A stretch of DNA of 23,333 bases from Streptomyces rubellomurinus (GCF_000961885.1 NZ_JZKH01000106.1:1-23333); one strand, 5' to 3'; counted from the stretch's first letter, positions 15,843-22,704 are shown. Translations and numbers: made by a program. The notes: generated by a model from the sequence alone, not told the origin.

Positions 15843-16715
15843 TCAGTGGGCGGGCTCGGCGGGCTCGGCCGGCTCGGCGATCAGGGCCGTCGCGAACGGG
15901 CGGAAGCCGATCCGGCGGTAGATCCGGGCGACGTCCTCGTCGGCGGCCGACAGGAACACCGTCCGCACGCCGTTCGCCCGCGCGTGCGCGACCAGCGCCG
16001 CCGTGACGGCCAGGCCCAGCCCGCGCCGGCGCGCCGCCGGGAGCGTGCCGACCCCGGCGACCTCGGTGACCGCGCCCACCGGGTTGTGCTGGCCGGCGCA
16101 CAGCACCTCGCCGCCCGCCGTGGCGGCGGCCATCGCGGTGGTGCCGGCGGCGATCCGCCGCGCGACCTGCTCCACCCGGCCCTCGGCCGTCAACTTCGCG
16201 GCCACCTCGGGCAGTTCGGCCGTACCGGCGGTGCCGATGGCGGTGCCCGGCTCGCCGAAGGCCAGGTGCGGGACGGCCGCCGCGGCCGCCAGCTCGGGCG
16301 CGTCCGCCGACAGCACCCGCACCTGCGTGCCCTCCGGGAGCTCCGGCATCGCGGCCGGCTCGTCCTGCGGGCCCAGCACCAGCAGCGGGTGCTCGTGCAC
16401 CGCCAGCCCCGCCGCCTCCACCGCCGCGCGCAGCGCCGGGTTCTGCTCGGCCACCCACTCGAAGGCCTCCGGCGCGCCCAGCTCGCGCTGCCGCTCCAGC
16501 ACCCGGCGGACGTCCTCGGCGGTCGCGGCCGGGCCGTCGTGGCCGAGCGTCGGGCGGGCGTAGTACGGCCAGCCGACGCCGTCGCGGACGAACAGGGTCA
16601 GCGGGCCGAAGTCCTCGGTGCGGGCGGCGGCGCGGGGCACGGCGTCGTAGTAGCGCTCGATCTCGTCGAGCAGGGCGGGGTCGGGAGCATGATCAACAGA
16701 AGTCACGGCGTGCAT
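15843..16715 (-). CDS. GNAT family N-acetyltransferase
   Basis: 290-aa protein. The C-terminal third is a clear GNAT domain: acetyl-CoA-binding motif A in VGTLPAARRRGLGLAVTAAL and motif B in VFLSAADEDVARIYRRIGFRPF. The N-terminal ~180 residues (from LLDEIERYYDAVPRAA) probably form a second, degenerate GNAT-like half. The end is the repeat EPAEPAEPAH. ATG 16715 (MHAVTSVDH) is the preferred start; GTG 16706 is an alternative and neither has a good ribosome site. Longer in-frame reading to 16943 is Pro/Arg-rich and unlikely. It is divergent from the ATP-grasp pair. The acyl acceptor is unknown. Confidence 0.9.
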   Translation of the reverse strand: MHAVTSVDHAPDPALLDEIERYYDAVPRAAARTEDFGPLTLFVRDGVGWPYYARPTLGHDGPAATAEDVRRVLERQRELGAPEAFEWVAEQNPALRAAVEAAGLAVHEHPLLVLGPQDEPAAMPELPEGTQVRVLSADAPELAAAAAVPHLAFGEPGTAIGTAGTAELPEVAAKLTAEGRVEQVARRIAAGTTAMAAATAGGEVLCAGQHNPVGAVTEVAGVGTLPAARRRGLGLAVTAALVAHARANGVRTVFLSAADEDVARIYRRIGFRPFATALIAEPAEPAEPAH

Positions 16716-17020
16716 CCAAGCAGGCACCCGGGCGGGCCGCCACCGTTTTGGGCGGCGCGGTGCGGCGGTGTCGCCCCGGGCTCCGGCGCGGGCGCGCGGC
16801 GGCGGACCCCCTTGGCGGCGGATTGGCGGGGTCACGGCGGGCTCATGAAGGGCTCTTGGAGGGCTCTTGGGGGAGCCTTGGCCTCCGATTGTTGCCGAAC
16901 GATTACCGGCTCGCAGCGATCTTGCCCGTGAACCCCGTGGCATGCTGAAGCCTTTCCGGCTCCGCCGGAGGGGGACGGCGGCGAATCACGCGAGGCGAGG
17001 CAAGGGGGGAAGTCAGGCCC
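16716..17020. promoter_or_regulatory. Divergent intergenic region, GNAT / ATP-grasp, with 11-bp repeats
   Basis: 305 bp with no credible gene. Three head-to-tail 11-mers lie at 16849-16881: AGGGCTCTTGG, AGGGCTCTTGG and the imperfect GGGAGCCTTGG. One unit is about one helical turn, suitable for cooperative protein binding. Downstream, TTGCCC (16922-16927) might be a -35 for the + strand gene, but its -10 is poor. A GGGGGGA ribosome site (17004-17010) serves the ATP-grasp gene. Confidence 0.5.
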
Positions 17021-17908
17021 ATGAGGCTCTGCTTTCTGGTGGAGGAGCACTACCGGCGCGACGGCATGCCGCTCGACGTGGCGCGCCAACTCACCGCGTG
17101 GGGGCACCGGGTGGACGTCCTGCGCCCCGGCGACTCGCTGCTCGTGGTCTCCGAGGCCGTGCGGGCCGGCAGTCACGACGCCTGGGTGCTCAAGACCGTC
17201 TCCGGCGGGCCCGGACTGACCCTGCTGGAGGCGGCCGCCGCCGTGGGCCTGACCACCGTCAACGACGTCCGCTCCATCCGCGGCGTCCGGGACAAGGCGC
17301 TCGCCTCGGTCATCGCCCGCACCCGCGGCCTGCCCGTCCCCGTCACCTACGCCGCCGCCCGCTGGGAACGGCTCGCCGAGATACCCGTCGCCGAGTACCC
17401 GCTCGTCGTCAAGCCCGCGGACGGCAGCTCCGGACGGGCCGTCCACCTCGTGCCGAGCCCCGACCGCCTGCTCGACCTCGGGCCGGCCCTCGCCGGGGAG
17501 GGGCTGCTGATCGCGCAGCCGTACGTGCCCAACTCCGGTACGGACCTGAAGGTGTACTGCGTCGACGGCGAACTCTTCGCGACGGAACGTTCCTCCCCGC
17601 TGCACCCCGGGCAGGGCGTGCGCGAGCGGCAGGTGCCGCTGCCCGCGGAGGTGGCGCGGATCGCCGCACAGGTCGGCGAGGTGTTCGGGCTCGACCTGTA
17701 CGGCGTCGACGTGCTGCTCGGGCCGGACGGGCCGGTGGTCGTGGACGTCAACGACTTCCCGAGCTTCCGGCAGGTGCCGGACGCCGTGGCGCGGGTCGCC
17801 CGGGCGGTGCTGCGGCTCGCGCGCAGCGGCACCGCGGTGACCGTGCCGGGTGGCCTGGTGCCCGCCGAACAGTCCTTCGCCTACGGGGAATTGGGGGCCG
17901 CGCTGTGA
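17021..17908 (+). CDS. ATP-grasp enzyme A (RimK/ITPK-like)
   Basis: 295-aa ATP-dependent ligase or kinase. An N-terminal Rossmann-like domain (MRLCFLVEEHYRRDGMPLDV) precedes an ATP-grasp domain (~95-265). ATP-binding Lys131 and glycine loop Gly135-Ser-Ser-Gly138 lie in VVKPADGSSGRAVHL; LIAQPYVPNSGTDLKVYCVD follows; the metal ligands are Asp230 (LYGVDVL) and Asp242/Asn244 in VVVDVNDFPSF. RimK-type peptide ligases usually show (L/M)EVNxSPG here; DVNxFP is closer to inositol-phosphate kinases of the ITPK type as I recall them. All catalytic positions are present. ATG 17021 has GGGGGGA upstream. It overlaps the paralogous gene B by 4 nt (GTGA), so the two products probably act together. Substrate unknown. 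Confidence 0.85.
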   Translation: MRLCFLVEEHYRRDGMPLDVARQLTAWGHRVDVLRPGDSLLVVSEAVRAGSHDAWVLKTVSGGPGLTLLEAAAAVGLTTVNDVRSIRGVRDKALASVIARTRGLPVPVTYAAARWERLAEIPVAEYPLVVKPADGSSGRAVHLVPSPDRLLDLGPALAGEGLLIAQPYVPNSGTDLKVYCVDGELFATERSSPLHPGQGVRERQVPLPAEVARIAAQVGEVFGLDLYGVDVLLGPDGPVVVDVNDFPSFRQVPDAVARVARAVLRLARSGTAVTVPGGLVPAEQSFAYGELGAAL

Positions 17909-18735
17909 GGGTCGGGCTGATCGCCGCGGATCCGCGGCACCCGGTGCTCGCGGCCGTCGCGGGGCTGCTGGAGGGGCAGGGGTGCGAGGTCGTGCACGTC
18001 GCGCCGGCGGGGGGCGCGGGGGATGCGGGGGTCGCGGGGGAACTGGTCGATGTGTGCCTGCTGAAGGCCCGGACCGGGCCCGCGCTGGCGCTGGCGCGGG
18101 AGTGGGAGCGGCGCGGCGTGCCGGTGGTCAACTCGGCGGCGGCGACGGAGCTCTGCCAGGACCGGGTGCGGATGGCGGACCTCGCCCGCTCCGCCGGGCT
18201 GCCCTTCGTGCCGACCGCGGACGGCGGCCGGATGGCCGAACTCACCTGGCAGGGACGTCCGTTCGTGGTCAAGAGCCGGCACAGCAGGCGGCACGACCTG
18301 GTCGCGCTGGTCGACGGCGAGGCGCGGCTGCGGGAACTGGCCGCGCGATGGCCCGAGGAGCCGGTCGTCACCCAGCCGTTCGTGCCGGGGACGGGCTGGG
18401 ACCAGAAACTGTGGGTGGTCGACGGGCAGGTGTTCGCGGCCCGGCGGCGCTCCGAACTCGCAGCCCCCGATGGCGGGCCGGAAGGCGGCGAGGGGTGGGT
18501 GCCGTCCGCCGGGCGAACGGCGCTCGCGCTGCGGGTGGGGGAGGTGTTCGGGCTCGACGTCTACGGGGTCGACCTGCTCGACGGGCCGGACGAGCCGGTG
18601 GTCGTCGACGTCAACGCCTTCCCCGGCATCCGTGGGCAGGCGGGCGCGCCGCAGGCGCTCGCCGCACTGGCGCTGCGCGTGGGGGCGGGCGTCGGGGGCG
18701 CTGGGGCGGGCTTCGGGGCTGGCGTCGTCGGCTGA
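17905..18735 (+). CDS. ATP-grasp enzyme B, diverged paralog of A
   Basis: 276-aa paralog of the preceding gene, from GTG 17905. The two align over the C-terminal half (VGEVFGLDVYGVDLL matches VGEVFGLDLYGVDVL in A). Metal ligands are kept: Asp223 and Asp235/Asn237 in VVVDVNAFPGI. The glycine-rich loop is lost: after Lys123 the sequence is SRHSRRHDL instead of PADGSSGRA, so ATP phosphate binding must differ. The domain also has QPFVPGTGWDQKLWVVDGQ. The C-terminus is a Gly/Ala-rich tail. It may form a heteromer with A, use another nucleotide, or be a regulatory or substrate-binding subunit. 59 nt separate it from the rRNA methyltransferase gene. Confidence 0.83.
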   Translation: MRVGLIAADPRHPVLAAVAGLLEGQGCEVVHVAPAGGAGDAGVAGELVDVCLLKARTGPALALAREWERRGVPVVNSAAATELCQDRVRMADLARSAGLPFVPTADGGRMAELTWQGRPFVVKSRHSRRHDLVALVDGEARLRELAARWPEEPVVTQPFVPGTGWDQKLWVVDGQVFAARRRSELAAPDGGPEGGEGWVPSAGRTALALRVGEVFGLDVYGVDLLDGPDEPVVVDVNAFPGIRGQAGAPQALAALALRVGAGVGGAGAGFGAGVVG

Positions 18736-18739
18736 AGGT

Positions 18740-18774
18740 TAGGCTGGCTGGTCAGGGCCCCGGAGCCGTACGGC
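18740..18774 (+). promoter_or_regulatory. Possible promoter and palindrome before rlmA
   Basis: TAGGCT (18740-18745) fits TANNNT, and the perfect palindrome GCCGTACGGC (18765-18774) follows in the leader. No good -35 is seen, so read-through from the ATP-grasp genes is equally possible. Confidence 0.3.
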
Positions 18775-18794
18775 CCCAGAGAGAAGACGGAACG

Positions 18795-19655
18795 TTGCTG
18801 CAGGACATCGAGCACCACCTGGCCTGCCCGCACTGCGCGCAGGCCCTCGCCCGGCACGAGCGCACCCTGCGCTGCCCCGCCGGGCACAGCTTCGACCTCG
18901 CCAAGCAGGGATACGTGAGCCTCCTCGCCGGCGACGCCCACACCGGCACCGGCGACACCGCCGACATGGTCGCCGCCCGCGCCGACTTCCTCGCCGCCGG
19001 ACACTACCGGCCCATCGCCGACGCCCTCGCGCAAGCCGCCGCCGAAGCGCTGGCGCAGACCGCCGGAGACGACTGGCAGGGCGGCGACGGGCTGATCGCC
19101 GACCTCGGCGCCGGCACCGGCTACTACCTGGCGCACGTCCTCGACGCGCTGCCCGGCCGGGCCGGCGCCGCCCTCGACATCTCCAAGTACGCGCTGCGTC
19201 GCGCCGCCAAGGCCCACCCCCGGATCGGCGCCGTGGTCTGCGACGCCTGGCGGCCCCTGCCGCTGCTCGACGGCGCCGCCGACCTGATGCTCAACGTCTT
19301 CGCGCCGCGCAACGGGCCCGAGATCCACCGCGTGCTGCGCCCCGGTGCCACCCTGCTGCTGGTCTCGCCGACCGGGCGGCACCTGCGCGAACTCGTGGAC
19401 GCGCTCGGGCTGTTGTCGGTCGACGAGGACAAGCAGCGGCGGATCGACGAGAAGCTCGGCCCGTACCTGGCGCCGGCCGGGCGGCGGGAGATCGAGTTCA
19501 CCCTGCGGCTCGGGCCGGCGGACGTGCGGACCGTCGTCGGGATGGGGCCCAGCGCCTGGCACACCGATCCGGACGCCCTCGCGGCGGCGCTGGGCGCGCT
19601 GCCGGAGCCGGTCGAGGTGACGGCCTCGGTGACGGTGGCCGCCTACCGGCGCTGA
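18795..19655 (+). CDS. rlmA: 23S rRNA (guanine-N1)-methyltransferase, RlmA family (TlrB-like)
   Basis: 286-aa enzyme that methylates N1 of a guanine in helix 35 of 23S rRNA. The N-terminal zinc site is Cys11, Cys14, Cys27 and His31 (ACPHCAQAL, RCPAGHSFD), followed by LAKQGYVSLL and GDTADMVAARADFLAAGHY, the hallmark of the family (E. coli RlmA has very similar segments). The SAM motif is ADLGAGTGYYLAHVLD; NVFAPRNGPEIHRVLRPG follows. Gram-positive members (RlmA-II, e.g. TlrB) act on G748 and contribute to tylosin-type macrolide resistance; E. coli RlmA acts on G745. By lineage this should be RlmA-II (inference). TTG 18795 is the only start found near the zinc motif; its ribosome site is weak. 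Confidence 0.92.
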   Translation: MLQDIEHHLACPHCAQALARHERTLRCPAGHSFDLAKQGYVSLLAGDAHTGTGDTADMVAARADFLAAGHYRPIADALAQAAAEALAQTAGDDWQGGDGLIADLGAGTGYYLAHVLDALPGRAGAALDISKYALRRAAKAHPRIGAVVCDAWRPLPLLDGAADLMLNVFAPRNGPEIHRVLRPGATLLLVSPTGRHLRELVDALGLLSVDEDKQRRIDEKLGPYLAPAGRREIEFTLRLGPADVRTVVGMGPSAWHTDPDALAAALGALPEPVEVTASVTVAAYRR

Positions 19656-19662
19656 GCGCCCG

Positions 19663-19696
19663 TCCGGGCGGGACACCGGTCCGGGCGGATCACCGG
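19663..19696. repeat. 17-bp tandem duplication
   Basis: Two adjacent 17-mers, TCCGGGCGGGACACCGG (19663-19679) and TCCGGGCGGATCACCGG (19680-19696), differing at two positions. They lie just after the rlmA stop. Confidence 0.6.
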
Positions 19697-19789
19697 TTCG
19701 GGTGCGGGCCGTCAGCACCCGGTCGGCGGGGGCGCCACGTTGGGATGAACCTGTTCGTGCAGGCACGTTTCTGTCGGGTGGCCTGCGGC

Positions 19790-19795
19790 TAACGT
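19790..19795 (+). promoter_or_regulatory. -10 element of a leaderless promoter for the ATPase gene
   Basis: TAACGT fits TANNNT and ends 7 nt before GTG 19803, with no ribosome site. A weak -35 may be TTTCTG (19768-19773). Confidence 0.55.
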
Positions 19796-19802
19796 CCGAC
19801 CC

Positions 19803-21257
19803 GTGAACCGCGACGCCAGTCGGCCCGCCGCGCCGGCCCACCCCCGACCGTCCGCCCCGGAATCCGCCCGGCCGTCCGCGCCGGAATCCGCCCGGCCGTC
19901 CGCGCCGGAATCCGCCCGGCCGTCCGCGCCGGCGGCCGACCGACCTCCGCTGCCGGGACCCGCCCGGCCGTCCGCGCCGGAACCCGAGCAGCCGCCGGTG
20001 CCGCGCCCGACCGTCGAGGAGCTCCGGCTCACCTCGTTCAAGTCCTACCGGCGTGCGACGCTGCCGCTCGCGCCCCTCACCGTCCTGCACGGCCCCGCCG
20101 GCGTCGGCAAGTCCAACGCCCTCGACGCGCTCGCCGTCCTCTCCCGGCTCGCCCTCGGCGAGGAGATCGCCGGCTCCCTCAACGGCCTGCCCGACCGCAC
20201 CGGCCCGCTCGCCACGCCCGTCCGCGGCGGCCTCGACGGATGCCTCCCGCACGGGCGCGAGGCCATCGGCCTCGGCTGCACCGTTCGCTCGCCGCACGGC
20301 ACGATCCGGCTCGACCTCGTCATCCGCGCCGACGAACCGGTCCGGATCGTGCGCGAGACGCTCACCCTCGACGGCCGCACCCTCGTCGAGACCGGGGAAC
20401 AGGACGTGCGCCGCCGGCGCGTCAACGTCTGCTGGCACAACGACACCCGGCAGGGCGACATCCGGGCGCCGCTGCCCAGCAGCACCATGATCACCGCGCA
20501 GCTGCCGCTGCGGGTCGCCGGCTCCTCGCGCGGCGAGCGCAAGGTCCTCGCCGCCGTCGAGGACCTGCTCACCGCGCTGCGCGAGGTCTTCCCCCTCCAC
20601 CCCGTCCCCGCCCTCATGCGCGGCTGGGCCAGGGCCGACCCGCAGGCCCGGCTGCGCAGCAACGCCGCCAACATCTCCGCCGTCGTCGACCGGCTCAGCA
20701 ACGAATGCCCGCGCCGGTACGGCAAGTTGCTGCGGGTCGCGCAGGCCGCCGCGCCGTACGCGCTGCTCGGGCTCGACCTCGACCACCGGGACACGGCGGC
20801 CGGGCGGCGCGTCCTCGCCGTCTTCGACGAGGGCGTGCGCGGGCGCACCCGGGCCGACCAGGCCTCGGACGGCATGCTGCGCCACCTCGCGTTCGCCGCG
20901 GTGCTGCTGACCGGTGCCGGGGTGCTCGACCTCGACGTGGCCGCCGAGGTGCCGTGGGCGCACCGGCAGCTCACCGTGCTCGCCGAGGACCTCGGCTCCG
21001 GGCTCTCCACCGAGCAGGCCGCGTCGCTGCTGCGGCTGGCGCGCGACATGTCGGGGCGCAACCAGTTGCGGGTCCTGGCGGCGCTGCAGGAGCCGGCCGC
21101 GGCGCGCGAAGCGCTCGGGGGCGGGGGCGGGCGCGGGGCGCTGCTGGTGGAGTGCCGGCGGGACCCGGGCTCGGGGGTCACCGTGCTGCGGCCGGAGCCG
21201 GCCCGGGTGCCGGCGCAACGGGCGGTGGGAGCGGATGCGGTAGACCTGGGGGAATGA
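19803..21257 (+). CDS. RecF/OLD-like AAA family ATPase with repeat-rich N-terminus
   Basis: 484-aa SMC/RecF-type ATPase. Residues 1-~70 are a Pro/Ala/Ser-rich tail built from RPSAPESA octapeptides. The ATPase begins at VEELRLTSFKSYRRATLPL; Walker A is GPAGVGKSN (97-105). An ABC-type signature-like DQASDGMLRHLAF (~352-364) and Walker B-like VLAEDLGSGL (acidic pair Glu395-Asp396) follow. No TOPRIM or other nuclease domain is present, unlike OLD proteins. GTG 19803 follows a -10 by 7 nt. The stop overlaps the MazG-like start (ATGA), so the two are coupled. Related ATPases act in DNA repair or phage defence, usually with an effector; the NTP pyrophosphohydrolase could fill that role here (inference). 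Confidence 0.85.
   Translation: MNRDASRPAAPAHPRPSAPESARPSAPESARPSAPESARPSAPAADRPPLPGPARPSAPEPEQPPVPRPTVEELRLTSFKSYRRATLPLAPLTVLHGPAGVGKSNALDALAVLSRLALGEEIAGSLNGLPDRTGPLATPVRGGLDGCLPHGREAIGLGCTVRSPHGTIRLDLVIRADEPVRIVRETLTLDGRTLVETGEQDVRRRRVNVCWHNDTRQGDIRAPLPSSTMITAQLPLRVAGSSRGERKVLAAVEDLLTALREVFPLHPVPALMRGWARADPQARLRSNAANISAVVDRLSNECPRRYGKLLRVAQAAAPYALLGLDLDHRDTAAGRRVLAVFDEGVRGRTRADQASDGMLRHLAFAAVLLTGAGVLDLDVAAEVPWAHRQLTVLAEDLGSGLSTEQAASLLRLARDMSGRNQLRVLAALQEPAAAREALGGGGGRGALLVECRRDPGSGVTVLRPEPARVPAQRAVGADAVDLGE
19848..19932 (+). repeat. 24-bp in-frame tandem repeat in the ATPase gene
   Basis: Three full 24-bp units (19848-19871, 19872-19895, 19896-19919) plus a 13-bp partial unit to 19932. 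Units 2 and 3 are identical and unit 1 differs at one base. Each encodes one RPSAPESA-type octapeptide in register with the ATPase frame. A further partial copy lies near 19967-19982. Confidence 0.93.
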
Positions 21258-21682
21258 GCGAACGAGAGACGGGGGCGGCCGGGCCGTCCACCGGTGCGGC
21301 GGGGGCCTCGGGGGCCGGCGGCCCGACCCTGGAGGCGCTGCGGCAGCGGCTGGTGGACTTCGCGGCGGCCCGGCGGTGGGAGCCCTTCCACACCCCGAAG
21401 AACCTGGCGGCGGCGCTGAGCGTGGAGGCGGGCGAGCTGCTGGAGATCTTCCAGTGGCTCACGCCCGAGCAGGCGGCCGAGGTGATGTCGGACCCGGAGC
21501 GGGCCCACCGGGTGCGCGACGAGGTCGCGGACGTCCTCGCGTACCTGGTGCAGTTCTGCACGGCGGTCGGGGTGGACCCGCTGGAGGCGCTCGCGGCCAA
21601 GATCGAGCGGAACGAACACCGCTTCCCGGTGCCCGGCGCGGCGGCCGACGTCAACTCGGACGTGGGCGACCAACCCGTGTGA
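21254..21682 (+). CDS. MazG-like nucleotide pyrophosphohydrolase
   Basis: 142-aa all-helical NTP-PPase that hydrolyses (d)NTPs to NMP and PPi. After a Gly/Ala-rich first ~28 residues the family motifs are clear: RLVDFAAARRWEPFHTPKNLA, metal-binding SVEAGELLEIFQWLT, then RDEVADVLAYLVQFC (ExxD). The overall form resembles dCTP pyrophosphatase-type MazG-like proteins, with a single domain as in those. All acidic metal ligands are present, so it should be active. ATG 21254 overlaps the ATPase stop by 4 nt and GGGGGA abuts it, so translational coupling probably drives its expression. Role: house-cleaning of nucleotides or, with the ATPase, depletion of nucleotides under stress (inference). Confidence 0.9.
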   Translation: MSERETGAAGPSTGAAGASGAGGPTLEALRQRLVDFAAARRWEPFHTPKNLAAALSVEAGELLEIFQWLTPEQAAEVMSDPERAHRVRDEVADVLAYLVQFCTAVGVDPLEALAAKIERNEHRFPVPGAAADVNSDVGDQPV

Positions 21683-21691
21683 GGGACGAAG

Positions 21692-21718
21692 TTATCCACA
21701 ACCCCGGAGTTGTCCACA
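21692..21718 (+). promoter_or_regulatory. Two DnaA-box-like 9-mers
   Basis: TTATCCACA (21692-21700) equals the E. coli R1-type DnaA box, and TTGTCCACA (21710-21718) equals the Streptomyces consensus box. Both are on the + strand, 18 nt apart, in the 155-bp gap before the next gene. Both are preceded by G. The site lies far from any visible dnaA, dnaN or other origin gene. Confidence 0.65.
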
Positions 21719-21837
21719 GGTTCCGGGATGGTGGATGCGGGCCCGCGCCGATTTCCGCACGCTTTCGCCGTGACCACCTGACCCGCCCCTCGGCGGCGGT
21801 GGTCGACGGCGAAACGCGAGCGAGAGGAGCGGTGTCC

Positions 21838-22458
21838 ATGGAGGCGCTGCGCATGATCAAGACGGCTCGGCACGCGCTGGCCTCGGCCAGACACGTGCCG
21901 GACGTGCTGGCCGAGGCGCGGCAGGCCGCGCTGCTCACCGAGGCGGTGGGCGCCAGGCTGGCGGAGCTGGACGACGACGAGCTGACCGGGCTCGGCCAGC
22001 AGCTCTCCGAGGCGGGAGCGCACGCGGCGGTCTGCCTGGACCGCTCGGTCGTGCGGGCCGCCGTGGTGAGCGGCGGGCGGGCCGGTCGGCTCACCGAACT
22101 CGGCGACCTGGGGCCGACCCTGGGTGCGCTGGACGGGTTGCTGCGGGACGTCGGGGAGACGCTGGTGGTGCTGGCCTGCGGGGCCGACACCGAGAGCATC
22201 TACTGGACGTGCATCGACGGTGTCGACGCGGTGTCGGACTGCCAGGACCTGGCGGAGCGGCTGCGGAAGGCGGCGGGCCGGGGCGCGGGAGAGGAGAGCA
22301 CGGTGCTCGGCGGGGCCGCCGAGGCGGAGCGGGCCGGGCGGGGGTCGCCCTTACTGGAGGTCCGGCTCGGCCCGCCGGGTGAGGAGGGGAAGGAGGCGCC
22401 GGACTACCGGGTGCCCGGCGCGGCCGGAGCGTCGGAGGTGTCGGTGCCGGTGGGGTAG
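21838..22458 (+). CDS. Conserved-looking actinobacterial protein of unknown function (possibly DUF6099)
   Basis: 206-aa soluble protein. The N-terminal ~60 residues are helical (MEALRMIKTARHALASARH, LAEARQAALLTEAVGARLAEL). The middle is hydrophobic and well ordered (LLRDVGETLVVLACGADTESIYWTCIDGVDAVSDC). The last ~60 residues are Gly/Glu-rich and probably disordered. ATG 21838 has AGAGGAG 8 nt upstream. I believe it matches DUF6099 of Streptomyces, but that is from memory. It sits 155 bp after the NTP-PPase with DnaA-box-like sites between, so it may be separately controlled. Its 3' end overlaps the small minus-strand gene by 55 bp. No catalytic motif was recognised. Confidence 0.75.
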   Translation: MEALRMIKTARHALASARHVPDVLAEARQAALLTEAVGARLAELDDDELTGLGQQLSEAGAHAAVCLDRSVVRAAVVSGGRAGRLTELGDLGPTLGALDGLLRDVGETLVVLACGADTESIYWTCIDGVDAVSDCQDLAERLRKAAGRGAGEESTVLGGAAEAERAGRGSPLLEVRLGPPGEEGKEAPDYRVPGAAGASEVSVPVG

Positions 22459-22595
22459 CCGGCGGCGCCGCGGGGGCCGGGAGACTGGAGCTCGGCGAGG
22501 TCCGCGGTCACCGAGGCGAGCAGTTCCTGCATCTGTTCGAGCAGGCTCTTGGGCGTGCTGCTCGGGAGCTGCGGCGTGGCAGACGGTTCGGACAT
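22404..22595 (-). CDS. Small hypothetical protein (63 aa), overlapping tail to tail
   Basis: 63-aa protein with one amphipathic helix (KSLLEQMQELLASVTADLAE) between a Ser/Pro-rich start (MSEPSATPQLPSSTP) and a Gly/Ala/Pro-rich end. A GAAGAGG ribosome site lies 7-8 nt before the ATG at 22595. The longer in-frame start at 22709 gives an Arg/Pro-rich extension and is rejected. Its last 55 bases are antisense to the end of the upstream + strand gene, so at least one of the two tails is under little constraint. I do not recognise a family. Confidence 0.6.
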   Translation of the reverse strand: MSEPSATPQLPSSTPKSLLEQMQELLASVTADLAELQSPGPRGAAGYPTGTDTSDAPAAPGTR

Positions 22596-22629
22596 GACGG
22601 GACCTCTTCGGATCGGTAGTGCGGTGTGA

Positions 22630-22704
22630 AACGGCCGACGGTGGCTCGGCCGTTGCGGCGGGGGTGGCTGATGCCCGGCCACCGTGGGCAGGCGCCCCCG
22701 CCGC
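22630..22704. repeat. Two stem-loops upstream of the small minus-strand gene
   Basis: AACGGCCGA (22630-22638) pairs with TCGGCCGTT (22646-22654), 9 bp with a 7-nt loop. GCGGCGGGGG (22655-22664) pairs with CCCCCGCCGC (22695-22704), 10 bp. The first begins 35 bp upstream of the small gene's start codon and could lie in its leader. Confidence 0.6.

Noticed and set aside
15843..19655. Graspetide (ATP-grasp RiPP) biosynthetic cluster
   Set aside because: ATP-grasp plus GNAT genes suggested it, but no short precursor-peptide gene with a core motif is seen and the DVNxFP motif differs from the peptide-ligase pattern.
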